64,000 nt of DNA. Origin: Lactuca virosa. Taxonomy: Eukaryota > Streptophyta > Magnoliopsida > Asterales > Asteraceae. How positions within the stretch are numbered: the stretch's first letter is position 1; every line of letters starts with the position of its first letter. The stretch is from assembly GCA_928212115.1 (NCBI GenBank), contig CAKMRJ010005523.1, positions 242,959,019 through 243,023,018 on the forward strand, written 5' to 3'. The translations under genes and the position numbers were made by a program. The notes under the pieces are model-generated. The model was not told the origin of the DNA, did no database searches, and saw only the letters and a program-made list of their open reading frames with translations. Below are positions 12,159 through 23,045 of the stretch, piece by piece.

Positions 12159-13880
12159 GTCATCACTCCCAATCTCCCACCGAGGTTAAGAACCCAGTCC
12201 TTAGTCCTTCGTAGATACTTGAGAATATTCTTTACCGCAGTCCAGTAAGCCTTGCTAGGGTTTCCCTGATATCTACTGAACATGCTCAAAGCAAAGGACA
12301 CATCAGGACGAGTACAATTCATAGCATACATGATCGAGCCAACAGCGGAAGCATATGGTAATCGACTCATCTCAGCTATCTCAGCCTCTGTACTCAGACT
12401 CTGAGTTTTATTCAGTCTAGCATTATGCTGGATCGGTAACTCCCCTTTCTTGGAATTCTCCATGTTGAACCTCTTCAACACTTTATCCAAGTAGGTATTC
12501 TGACTAAGTCCAATTAGTCTTTTACTCCCGTCTCTCAGTATCCTTATCCCTAGGATATAGGCAGCTTCTCCAAGGTCCTTCATAGCGAAACACTTCCCAA
12601 GCCAGGAATTTACCTCCTGCAAAGTTGGGATGTCATTCCATATGAGTAGTATGTCATCCACATACAGTACCAAAAAGCTAACTATACTCCCACTAGCCCT
12701 AACATATACACAGGACTCATCCTCGCTCCTCGAAAAACCAAACTCTTTGACTTTCTCATCGAAACAAAGATTCCATCTGCGAGGTGCTTGTTTCAATCCA
12801 TAGATGGATTTCTCAAGCTTACACACCTTATTAGGGTACTCTGTACTGACAAAACCCTCTGGCTGACTCATGTAAACATCCTCAGCCAACTTTCCATTAA
12901 GGAAGGCGGTTTTGACATCCATTTGCCATATTTCATAATCATGAAATGCAGCAATGGCTAGCATAACCCTAATAGACTTAATCTTTGCTACTGGTGAAAA
13001 GGTCGCATAATAATCAACTCCTGGAGTTTGAGAAAAGCCCTTTGCAACCAGTCGCGCCTTATACGTGTGTACATTACCATCCATGTCGGTCTTCTTCTTG
13101 AAGATCCATTTGCACCCGACTGTCTTACGACCTGGTACATTGTCAACCAAGTTCCAAACGTGATTGTCATACATGAACTGTATCTCGCTGTCCATAGCCT
13201 CTTTCCATTTAGCAGCCTCAGGGCCTGCCATGGCTTTCGTGTAGCTGTTAGGTTCCTCCAGACTCACCAGTGTACTATCACTGATAAGCGTATCACCTTC
13301 CGCAGTAATATAGAAACCATAGTAATGCTCAGGTGCATTCCTAACTCTCGTGGAACGCCTCAGCGGTATAGGCTCGTCAGTCGAATCAACAGGGGTTTCC
13401 TTCTTAGGTTGATTGCTCGAGTTTGAGGTTCCTTCACCACTTGACTCTTGAAGCTCTTCTAGGTCAATTTGCCTCCCACTGTCTCCTTGGCTTATAAAGT
13501 CTCTCTCACGAAAGACTCCTCTCCTTGCTACAAAGACCACATTATCACTGGGTCTGTAGAAGAGGTAACCAAAGGATCTCTGTAGGTAACCGATGAAAAT
13601 ACACCTCTCACTTCGAGGTTCGATCTTGTCATGAGACTCACGTCTCACGAAAGCCTCGCAACCCCAAATCTTGATGTGGTCCAAATTGGGAACTTTCCCA
13701 GTCCACATCTCATGAGGTGTTTTGGCAACCTTTTTAGTAGGGACTAGATTCAGGATATGGGCCGCAGTCTCTAAGGCATACCCCCAAAATGAGATTGGTA
13801 ACGAAGCTCGACTCATCATGGAACGAACCATATCTAACAAGGTTCGATTGCACCTCTCAGCCACACCATTCATAGCACGA
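12155..13880 (-). pseudogene. Copia pol: integrase C-terminal half and reverse transcriptase
   Basis: A long minus-strand frame reads integrase (NGVAERCNRTLLDMVRSMM with the third acidic residue of the DDE triad, then the GYLFYRPS region). It continues through the linker and RT (KWIFKKKTDMDG, QMDVKTAFLNG with the first catalytic Asp, and LYVDDILLI with the YVDD box). The open frame runs to 13948, but the residues encoded beyond about 13880 (SLVAGPKNPRA and upstream) come from adjacent LTR DNA. Homology to the intact integrase at 50540-50575 stops within the PRTPQLNG segment. The first two integrase catalytic residues, protease and gag are absent. Confidence 0.92.
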
Positions 13881-14492
13881 GGATTTTTCGGACCGGCAAC
13901 CAGAGATTTATTAGTGTGACTCAACAGTTCAAGGTTAGTCTTTCTCACTATGTTTCGTGGGTCGAAGACACCAATTCTGACCCCATGGTATGATATGCTA
14001 GGGTCCTAGATGTCTGTGTGACTCTTTCATCTGTATGTATGCTTAGCGAGCAGGGCCCAATGGGTAATCTGTATGCCATTACTTGTTTTACTTGTATGTT
14101 TGTATGTTGGGCGGGGCCCATTGTAAGAGTTAGGGCGGGGCCCGTAATGCGAGTTAGGGCGGGACCCATTATGCGAGTGGGGCGGGGCCCATTACACTCA
14201 TCGGGCGAGGCCCATTATATGTTTGATATGTGTGGTATGTGGTATTTCGGGGAAACAAACACTAAGCTTCATGCTTACGGCTTTCAGTTTATGTTTCAGG
14301 TACTTATGGTGCAAAAGGGAAGAGCTCGGGGTGATTGCAGTGCGTACGACTCTAGTTTCGCATCTTCATGATAAATCTGGTAACTTGTGATGTTTTGATA
14401 CATTTGATCTTTTTTGAGAATTATGTTGATGTTTTGGGATAATGTTTTATTTGAAAAATGAAATTTTTGGGTCTTATTTTTGGTACGTTACA
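13881..14492 (+). mobile_element. 3' end of a family B LTR fused to copia
   Basis: It matches 8371-9004 from TTTTTCGGACC through the GGGCGGGGCCC tandem units (14100-14215), the CACTAAGCTTCATGCTTACG block (14260-14279) and the terminal GTACGTTACA. It supplies the right boundary of the insertion and its TTCTT target duplication. Confidence 0.85.
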
Positions 14493-14497
14493 TTCTT

Positions 14498-16370
14498 CTT
14501 TCTTTTCCTCATGGCATGGGGTTGGTATTGGAAAAGAAAATACCTGATCACCACCCTATTCCTTTGTTGGAGCATCCTGTGGATTATGGCCTGAATCCTT
14601 TTCTTCTCTTTCATTCTTGGTTTGAGATGGATGGTTTTGATGAGCTGGTTAGGGATTCGTGGTTGAGCTCATTGGTGGGATTGGTGAATAATAACCCATG
14701 GCTTTTTTTAAAGAAAAATATATAGTTTCTTAAATCTAATCTAAGGGTTTGGAATCCACATAGTCGGGGTAAAAATTCCAACAAGAGGAAAGAGATTATT
14801 GATTTTCTTGAGGCCATTGATGCTCGTCTTATGAATGATGAGGACTCACCAGGTTTGAGACAACAAATGGTATCTTTTTAGAAAGAACTGTTGGACTTAG
14901 ATCACATATCCAAGTCTGAGGCTGCTTAGAAGGCGATGATTCGGTGGAGTATCGAGGGCGATGAGAAATCTAGTTATTTTTATGGAATTCTTAATCATAA
15001 AAGAAGACAATTAGCTATTCAGGGTATTTGAATTGATGGAGTGTGGGAGGATAACCCTATTCGGGTTAAGGAGGAGTTTCGGTCCTACTATGTTTCTCTT
15101 TTTTCGTATCAAAGGGGATACTGTCCCAAAAGAATGCTAATTGCTTTAATACTCCTTCGTTGGAACATAATTCTACCCTAGAAGGTACTTTTTCTCATGA
15201 GGAAATCAAAAGGGCAGTATGGGATTCTGGTTCGTCTAAGGCTCCGGGTCCAGATGGTTTTTCATTTGGGTTTTTGAAGAGATATTGGGATCGGGTTGAG
15301 GATGATGTGGTGATGTTTGTTTTACATTTTTATTCTCATTCTTCGATTCCAAAACAATGCAATGCTTTGTTTTTTACAGTCATTCCTAAAGTGAGAGATC
15401 TGAAAATACCAAAGATTTTAGGCCTATTAGTCTAATTGGATGCCAATACAAAATTATTGGTAAACTTTTAGCTAATAGGTTGGTGAATGTGATTGATAGT
15501 GTTGTTAGTTTGGATCAGTCTGCCTTTATTAAAGGTAGACAAATTCAGGATGGTCCTTTCTTTTTGAATGAAGTCGTGGCTTGGAGTAAGGCTTCTGGAA
15601 ATTCCTTGATGCTGTTTAAGGTGGATTTTGAGAAAGCATACGATTCTCTTTCGTGGGATTATTTGATGGAGATTATGCAGATCATGGGCTCTGGGCATCG
15701 ATGGTGTGGTTGGATTCTTGAGCTTCTGATATCGGCTAGAGCTTCAGTTTTAGTCAATGGTTCCCCCACTGACGAGGTCCAGATTTTGAGAGGGTTGAGA
15801 CAGGGTGATCCTTTGTCTCCTTTCTTATTTATTATTGTTATGGAGGGTCTTCATGTTGCTCTTGCTTGGGATCAACATGCTAATGCACTTAGAGGTATAT
15901 CTATATCTGGGATCGAGATTTCTCATCGTTTTTATGTTGGTGATGTTATGTTATTGTCTCCTTGGGACCCTGATAATGCTTATTGTATTGTACGTATTTT
16001 GAGATGTTTTTTCTTAGCTTCGGGGCTTAAAATCAATTTGCTCAAAAGCAATTTGATTGGAGTGGGAGTGCCTCAAACCTAGGTCATAAGTGTGTCCGAT
16101 TCGATTGGTTGTTCCCCAGGTGCTATTCCTTTCTTGCATCTTGGAGTTCCTGTGGGACAAAATATGTCTCGTATCTCAGCTTGGGCTTCCATTATGGATC
16201 GTTTTCGGAGCAGATTATCCACTTGGAAGGTTAAAAGCCTTTCATTTGGCGGTCGATTGACGTTGATTAAGTCGGTTCTTGGTTTGCTAGGAAGTTATTT
16301 GATGTCTTCATTTCTTACGCCCATCTCAGTTTTAGCTGAGTTCGAATCTATACATGCTAGATTTTTTTGA
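14498..16370 (+). pseudogene. LINE ORF2: endonuclease end and reverse transcriptase, dead
   Basis: After the endonuclease tail (DHHPI near 14540, then VRDSW) the reverse transcriptase is readable in pieces: SSKAPGPDGFSFGFLKRYW at 15230-15295; a frameshift near 15420; QSAFIKGRQI at about 15519-15548; LFKVDFEKAYDSLSWDY at about 15614-15664 with the first catalytic Asp; and LRGLRQGDPLSPFLF at about 15788-15832. The expected F/Y-ADD catalytic box is replaced by FYVGDVMLL at about 15930-15956, so the second Asp is missing. A stop at 16080 separates the thumb-like part (SRLSTWKVKSLSFGGRLTLI). Stops and frameshifts throughout make it non-functional. Confidence 0.9.
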
Positions 16371-16379
16371 AGTTTGTAT

Positions 16380-17330
16380 ATGGAAGGGAGAAAAATGCAT
16401 TGAATTTGGTGGGATATGGTTTTAGCTTCCACAGAAGAAGGCGGTCTTGGAATTGTCAGTATTTTCTCTTTTAATAGGCTATGCTTTTTAGATGGAGATG
16501 GAGATTTTTTCATTCTCCTAATCTGTTGTGGTTCCGGTTAATCAAGGTTTTGTATGGTAAAGACAAAGGATATTCTTCTTTGAAGCCGAAGAGATCTTGG
16601 AATGGCCCTTGTAATGGGGTCATTCGTATGATGAGACAACTTCGTGACCAAGGGTACGATTTCCATTCCTTGTGTCCTATTAGGGTGGGTGATAGAAGTC
16701 TTACCTCTTTTTGGCATGATGTGTGGATGGGAGAGTTACCTCTTGCAGTGTTGTTTCATCGAATCTATGCATTGGATAAATTTAAACATGTTACAATCAG
16801 GGAGATGATTCATAATGGTTAGGGTTTGGAGAACTTTAGGCGATCTCCTAGAGGTGGTATTGAGTAGAGTCAGTGGGATGTTTTATGTATCTTGTTGATG
16901 GGCATTTCCAGTTAGTTGAGGCTACTGACAAGCTGGGATGGACTATTGATGTTTATGATAGTTTTTCAGATTCTTCTGCTCGTCGGTTCCTTGATGCTTG
17001 TATGCTTTTTTCAGGAGGCACAAAAACTCGTTGGAATAACCTCGTCCCTATTAAGATTAATATCTTATTATAGAGGTTTACTCGATTTAGTATTTCTATG
17101 TGAGAGAGACTTTCTTATCTGTTGAATCTGTTGATCATATTTTTGGTGGGTGTACTAAGTTGATTGAGGTTTGGAAGCACATTGCTACTTGGTGGAATGT
17201 TCAGTGCTCGACTCAGTTTTCTGTGCAGTCTCTTGTCGATTGGTCGGATACAGTCAACGTAAGGAGTGTCAAAGGAGGGTTTTTGATGCGGTGATCATGA
17301 CAACTTTTTTGGTGCATGTGGAATTTTTGA
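16380..17330 (+). pseudogene. LINE ORF2 C-terminus with zinc-binding RT-associated domain
   Basis: It includes RWRWRFF...SLWFRLIKVLYG-type residues (16481-16560), VGDRSLTSFWHDVWMGELPL (16687-16746) and a downstream zf-RVT-like stretch with SVESVDHIFGGCTKLIEVW (17115-17170). This is the usual C-terminal region of plant LINE ORF2. Several stops and frame changes occur (for example at 16820 and 17071). The remainder to 17547 is 3' UTR and A tail. Confidence 0.82.
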
Positions 17331-17547
17331 AATTTCACTTTTTTTGGATCGGTTATCCCTAAGAAATCTTACATTTTTGATGATATTGTATATAGGTCCT
17401 ATTTTTGGATTTCCAATAGGTGTAACAAGGCTAAAATAGGATGTACTTTATGGTTACATAATCTTGCTTCTGCTTCTATTATTTTGTAATGTTTATTTTC
17501 TAACATCTTGCTAGTTTTTAATAAAATTCTGCTATTCCAAAAAAAAA

Positions 17548-18481
17548 GTCATATGAATGTTTATGAACATGAAACCAATTTTAATGGTCATATATATATA
17601 TATATCTATAAAAAAAACATAACCAACTTAATATATAAATATAATATATTTTTTTACTCTTATAAGTTATTAATCATAACTAAAATGAAAACTATACAAT
17701 ATCACCTTTTTTTTTATGTGAATTTAACCATTTGCAAAATGGGTCCATAGGCAACTTTTAATGTTATGAAAAATTATATATATTTTCCAATTGAAACGTA
17801 ACTACAAAAAATTGTTGTGTTTTTTAAATGTGGTTAATAGATATTTCTGTTTTCATACGTAATTAAAAAATAAAAAAATAAAGTGACATGCCTCATGAAA
17901 TTATAATTAAAATAACTAAGTACTTGGAGTGGTTGTTCAAGCTCAGAGATCTGATTCTACCATTTCTTTTCTCATTTTCTTTTTTCCTCCAAAATTAATA
18001 TCAACTTTCTAATCATTATACAATCGTTTTTTTTTTCATAATAATGTTCCTGCCTAAATAGAAGGCAAAACATTATAATTTATAAGCATTGCAAACTTAA
18101 AACAAAAAAAAATCATTTTATAAAATCAATAACTGTTTTATGACAAAATATCAAATACGATAACTAAAAATATCATTTATAAAGAAGGTTTCAAATCTTG
18201 AATACTTTTCATAATAAATTATACCAACTACTTTTTCTCTTTACCAAAGATGCTTTTGTTTTGCACAATTCATAAGTTATGGATCGTATCTTTGTCAAGC
18301 TTTATGCATCCCAACATTGTTTACATTGTAATGAAAAGGGAAACATTATATTCCTTTATTAATTCTAATATAAAGTTTATTAATATTTAAAAATCTATGA
18401 TATTTTAGTTTTTAAAGATGAATCATTCAAACTTTCAATAAACTATTTTTAACAATAATTATAAAAAGGGATGGATGCAGG
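17548..18481. other. AT-rich spacer, no gene
   Basis: About 75% A/T by appearance, with many A and T homopolymers and a short AT dinucleotide run at 17590-17604. I see no coding, RNA gene or element boundary here apart from the LINE tail on its left and the MITE on its right. Confidence 0.6.
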
Positions 18482-19097
18482 TAGGGGTATTCGTTTGGAT
18501 GGATCGGTTCGATCGGATCCAATTAAGTAAATCCAAAATTATTTTGGTTTTCAAAATATAGATCCAAATAGTCCAAACTAAATTCAAATCCGATCCGATT
18601 CGATCCAATTACAATTCAGTTTGATCGGTTTTTATAATTCGTTTTTTTTAAAAACCATAACATTTAAAAGGACATAGAATTATAATATGATATAATTTTA
18701 CAGAAAAAGCAAAAACAAATTATTTACTTCTGATTTAAAATTTATAAACAACTACTAAGAAGACATATTATAGTTTATTATTTGATAGATAATTTTTTTT
18801 TGAGATAAAGTACATATTAATATCTTTTATTAGGTAAAACTTTTTGAACTTATTTAAAAGTATTATAAAATTAATAAATATTTATAGATATATTGAAAAT
18901 AAATACATAACAAATTGTTATTCGGTTTTTTTGAACTATTCGGTTCTTATTTTATAAACAAAAACCAATCCGAAATCCAAAATAATAATTCGGTTTTGTT
19001 GAAAACCAATCCAAACATCCGAATATCCGAACCAAATAGTTCAATCCAAATTGTCCAATTGGACAATTCAGTTTTATCCAAATAGTGAACAACCCTA
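18482..19097. mobile_element. hAT-type MITE (616 bp)
   Basis: The terminal inverted repeats are TAGGGGTATTC... at 18482 and, on the opposite strand, TAGGGTTGTTC... ending at 19097. Both are followed by TTTGGAT after a short offset. The flanks are GATGCAGG (18474-18481) and GATGCATG (19098-19105), an 8-bp duplication with one mismatch, the length expected for hAT transposons. The interior is rich in ATCCGAA/TTCGGTT and ATCCAAAT/ATTTGGAT motifs and has no open frame for a transposase, so movement would depend on an enzyme from elsewhere. Confidence 0.75.
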
Positions 19098-19261
19098 GAT
19101 GCATGAATGTATAAGAGTAGGTGCATTCAATTCTTATTTTTTATTTTACTATTTTTTTCTAAAACACAAACCAATGGGTCCATTTTATTGGTTTTTCTCT
19201 CGGGTTTCTGGGTTCGGTTTCAGTTTTATGATGAAACCAAACCTCAAACTATTTTTTAAAC

Positions 19262-20196
19262 AGGAAATCTCCAAAAAAGTAATAACATTTTACATAATTT
19301 ACGAAAATGTCCAAAACTAAAATTTATTTACGAAAAAACATAAAATACCGGTAAAAATGATGATTTGACCAATTTTTTCAGGTTTACCGGTTTCATTACT
19401 GACATGGTTTCATTAAAGTATCATTATTTTATCATAATTTATCAATAAGTCTCAAACTAAAATTAAGTGATGATTTGACCATTTTCTCCCTGTAACATCC
19501 ATTTTACCGGTTTCATTGCTCATCTAGGCGTCTAGTCATTAAATAAGCTGATGAGATGAATATGTTGCGTTACATAATGTTATGTTTACCATAAACTTGA
19601 TATCATGTTGTATAATATGTGTTTTGGAATACTAAATATATCCAACGAAGACTGCAATAAATACATAAACTAGCAACAACTTCGTCGTTTTTTTAAGTTT
19701 ATAAGAAATTTCAAATTGTCTATCTAATCTTATGTGACCCAACATATCAATCTCATCAGCTCATTTCCTGTTATTTTTCCTGGAAACATACATTTTACCG
19801 GTTTCATTGCAGACCTGTATACATAGTCATAGATGAGCCGATGAGATGAATATCAAATTTTACGGTAAACATAATATTATATTACACATTGTGTCTATCT
19901 TATCAGCTCATTTAATGACTACACATCCAGGACAGTAGTGAAACCGGTAAAATGTATGCTATAAGGAGAAAATGGCCAAATCATCACTTAATTTTAGTTT
20001 AGGACTTATTCGTAAATTATGGTAAAATAATCTGACTTTATTGGAACCATATCAGGAATGAAACCAGTAAACCGAGAAAAATGGGCCAAATCATCATTTT
20101 TTACCAGTAATTCATGCTTTTTCACAAATAAATTTTATTTTGGCATTTTTTTTCGTAAATTAAGGTAAAATATCATGACTTTCATGGAGACTTCCC
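19262..20196. mobile_element. Long-TIR MITE, Mutator-like (935 bp)
   Basis: About 300 bp at each end form an imperfect inverted repeat. The left arm begins AGGAAATCTCC and the right arm, reversed, begins GGGAAGTCTCC. Both arms then share, in order, TTTACGAAAA-type, ACCGGTAAA or ACTGGTAAA, ATGATGATTTG and CTAAAATTAAGTGATGATTTG segments. Flanks TTTTTAAAC (19253-19261) and TTTTTAAAT (20197-20205) resemble a 9-bp target duplication, but the site is low complexity. The middle carries further copies of the TTTTACCGGTTTCATTGC unit. There is no transposase. Confidence 0.72.
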
Positions 20197-20205
20197 TTTT
20201 TAAAT

Positions 20206-20512
20206 GACCTCAAGTCCGCATATTATATAAAGTTGAAGATGGCTCATGTTTTGAGCCAACAAGGGACATGGAACTCAAAGTTATAACTTCAATAACGAAT
20301 GAGGATGACCGATGCTTATGTAGTAGATGCGATTAGCCTGAGTTTTAAACCATAAGAGAGGTGAGATGCTTTTAAAGTGGCTGCCAAAATAAAATGAAGA
20401 AATGTAATCCACTTGTTTTGAACTTGCAACATGTTGTTTGTTACCTCATTTCCTTAACCACCAGACTAAGTCTCCACTTTTATCTATAACCTATGGAACA
20501 TGTATGTATGTG

Positions 20513-20516
<4 letters not shown>
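20206..20516. other. Spacer, no gene
   Basis: Unremarkable AT-rich sequence between the MITE and the microsatellite. No feature recognised. Confidence 0.5.
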
Positions 20517-20601
<85 letters not shown>

Positions 20602-20613
20602 CGAGCGAGAGAG
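20517..20613. repeat. Compound microsatellite (AT)n(GA)n
   Basis: An uninterrupted AT/TA dinucleotide run spans about 20519-20580. It passes into GA repeats with two GCGA interruptions to about 20613. The duplicated copy at 39289-39379 has a shorter AT run and a longer, uninterrupted GA run. The Tyr/Ile-rich open frame that crosses it is an artefact. Confidence 0.95.
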
Positions 20614-21141
20614 ATAGGTTCAAGTATTCTAACTAATTATTGTGTGGATATAGGAATCAATATAGACCAATCATTTCAAAAACCTAATAAGGATAAAATG
20701 GTAATCTTACCTATTAATTAGTTTTAGTAATTAAATAATATTTAATTAATCCCTAAAATATTGGATTACTTTCCCTTAAAATACTACCTGCTTCTCTATA
20801 ACCTATCAATCACCGATCTGTTTCGTCTTCTCAACCTAACCCTAAACCACGAAAGTCATCGGACACCACGACCCCCACAGCCGCAATAACCCCTAAAATC
20901 ACCATCAGATTCTGAAGATTCTAAGTTCAAACGATTCTGATGAAGATTGGCTGCTAATAAGAATCATGGATCTCCATCAATGCCAAAATCGCCATCAGCG
21001 GACCACGATGCATTGAAATTCTTGAGTTTTGATCTCGTATCCACAATCGGCTGGAAAACCGCCACATGCTGCCATCCCTTTCCTTGTAGCTGCTGGAAAT
21101 CGGAAGTTCAATGAAAGGAACTCGACCTAGGGCTCATTGAG
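20614..21141. other. Spacer with a gene-like, GC-richer segment of unknown origin
   Basis: From about 20815 the base composition shifts to mixed, Ser/Pro/Thr-codon-like sequence (AACCTAACCCTAAACCACG, then repeated ATCACCATCAGATTCTGAAG phrases). This resembles a 5' UTR or exon fragment, possibly captured by a transposon. No frame longer than about 60 codons is open and I cannot name a gene. Confidence 0.4.
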
Positions 21142-22240
21142 TATAACATCCATAAAATTCATAAAAATTTAAAACTTTTTCAAGCATCCAAAAACCATTA
21201 CTTATTACAAAATGTTTTCAAAATAGTTTCATATCATAGTATCCCATAAATCAAAATTATAAAATGTGAGGAGGTGCACGATCAAGCCTTCGCTTTCCCA
21301 CGATCATCCGAAGTACCTGAAACAAAATCAACAACTGTAAGCCCGAAGCTTAGTGAGCTCCCCCAAAATACCCGCACATAAAATAACACATATATAATAA
21401 CAACATACTATGGGACTAATCAACCATCGGGTTAGAATGCCCCATGCCCTCAACCATCGGGTTGGAATGCCAACATACAATGGGTCCAATCATCCTCGGG
21501 ATGGTATACCCTCGGCCTACAACCATCGGGATGGAATGCCCACATACTATGAGTCCAATAATCCTCGGGATGGAATACTCTCGGCCCACAACCATCGGGT
21601 TGGAATGCCCGGTCGGTTGGCTCTCGCACAAAGCAGAAAAGCCTCAATCATAAATCCACCATGTGCACATATATCAGATAATCACATAACAGTCTACAGA
21701 CAATCAAAATGATCTACAGATCACTAAGCATAGCAACATCCTATCTACTAGGATACCGATCTAACCGATCATAACCACATAGAAACATCCTATCTACCAG
21801 GATACCGATCAAACAGATCTCACTAATAATAAAGTAGGATAACAATCCGAAGGGCCGACCTTGGTGCCTTCGACCCTTGAGTATAGTAAGGAAAAATCAC
21901 CTCCCAGTAGTGCTGTAGTGACAATATCCAACTCCCAATCACAGCTCCGAACTCAACTGCCTGTAACCACCATATGACTAATTCCATCAAAATCCCAAAT
22001 TACCAAAATACCCTCAGAAGTCAAACTTGGTCAGCCCTTGGTCAAAGTCAAAGTCAACGGTCAAAGTCAACAGTCCATGTTGTCCCAACTCGTCGAGTGC
22101 AGCTTACTGACTCGCCGAGTTCCTTCAGAACTCAGAAACCGTAAAACTCGAGTCAACTAGCCGAGTTACCAAACAACTCGTCCAGTCCATGTTGTGTCCA
22201 TAAGGTCGGGAAAACCTTAACCAACTTGCCGAGTTAACTC
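21142..22240 (-). mobile_element. Gypsy 3' LTR, part cut by the outer copia (copy A)
   Basis: Copy A of 39907-41005. It starts TATAACATCC (degenerate TG end) after flank TTGAG. On the minus strand it holds the GTAAGC...CTTAGTG block (21338-21356), CCATCGGGTTGGAATGCC tandem units (21416-21610) and ACTCGNCGAGT palindromes (22087-22235). It stops at AACTC (22236-22240), the target site of the outer copia. Confidence 0.85.
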
Positions 22241-23032
22241 TGTTGGATTAGATGTCTAAGCCCATAACTATTATTGGTATGTACTCGACCCGAGAGTAGC
22301 ATGGTCCATTTGGGTTGCATGGCATCGGAACAATTGGATAGACAAATGAGAAAAGGTTATTTATGATTTATATTAATATATTATAAGTTCTAATATATTA
22401 ATATGAAATCATATTATTTGATTAGTATTGATCAAGAATTAATTTGGAATTAATTTTGTGGTCAAAAGAGACTAATTAAATATATGGGGATTGATTATGT
22501 AAATCATTCATTCTTATATATGTGGGCTTGTGATCCATAGTCCTTCATGTTGGGCTTAACCCATGTGGTAACCCATGGATACTCCATGGAGGTTAAAACC
22601 CATGGATCATGAAGGAAATGGAAAGTCATGCACATTAGGGTTTACATGGTGTAACCCTAAATGAGCCACACTATATAAAGGTCCCCATGGTTCATGAAAT
22701 GAGACTAGTGGAGACACAAAGAGGGCAAAGTCGATTTCATAGAGTGAACCAAGTAACCTCTTATCAAGTTATTCCAATTGTTGGTGGTGTTGTGTGATTC
22801 CATTTGAGGTGCAACACTTGGGGCACTAAGCTCTTAAAGGTTCAAGACTTCAAGCTCCATCAAAAGGTATGTCACTAACTAGACTTTTATAGTATAGATA
22901 CTTCATTGTATGCTAGTTAGGATGATGCTTTGGAATTTTGAATGTATGCATGTATAATAGAGAAAACATAGAACCAAATCACATAGGGTTGCATGTACAC
23001 CATAGGAGTGTTAGAATGATCTAAACCCATAA
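22241..23032 (+). mobile_element. Outer copia 5' LTR (copy A)
   Basis: It begins TGTTGGATTAGATGTC straight after AACTC and ends ...CTAAACCCATAA one base before the primer-binding site. A TATATAAAG TATA box follows CCACAC near 22670. It is nearly identical to 41006-41798. Confidence 0.9.
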
Positions 23033-23033
23033 G

Positions 23034-23045
23034 TGGTATCAGAGC
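23034..23045 (+). other. Primer-binding site, initiator Met tRNA
   Basis: TGGTATCAGAGC follows the LTR after one base. It is complementary to the 3' end of plant initiator tRNA-Met, the usual copia primer. Confidence 0.9.

Larger units (their letters stand above)
7129..14492. mobile_element. Composite LTR/copia insertion in the LINE, TSD TTCTT
   Basis: Left boundary TGTAACACTT at 7129 and right boundary GGTACGTTACA ending at 14492 are both LTR-like. They are flanked by identical TTCTT at 7124-7128 and 14493-14497, so the whole block behaves as one retroviral-type integration. Inside are a full LTR (7129-9004), a partial repeat of that LTR (9005-9387), reverse-strand copia sequences (9388-13880) and the last 0.6 kb of the same LTR family (13881-14492). 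I infer one original LTR element whose second LTR and interior were later disrupted by copia insertions and deletions. Confidence 0.85.
4866..17547 (+). mobile_element. Decayed LINE retrotransposon split by a 7.4 kb insertion
   Basis: The left part (4866-7128) encodes ORF1 and the endonuclease. The right part (14493-17547) encodes the end of the endonuclease, the reverse transcriptase and a zinc-binding C-terminus. The two halves join in one reading sense once the insertion and one TTCTT copy are removed: the left half ends in a KLDKFLVS-type endonuclease segment and the right half resumes with the HHPI segment expected just after it. The 3' end is an A run at 17539-17547 after a TTTTTAATAAAATTCT tail, as expected for target-primed insertion. 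No clear TSD was found, and the 5' end is a best guess. Confidence 0.88.

Noticed and set aside
20500..20721. Tyr/Ile and Glu/Arg repeat protein
   Set aside because: Pure translation of the AT/GA microsatellite.
21416..21620. Regularly spaced CCATCGGGTTGGAATGCC units that look CRISPR-like
   Set aside because: Units and spacers are imperfect, lie inside an LTR, recur as LTR tandem repeats in other families, and the genome is a plant.
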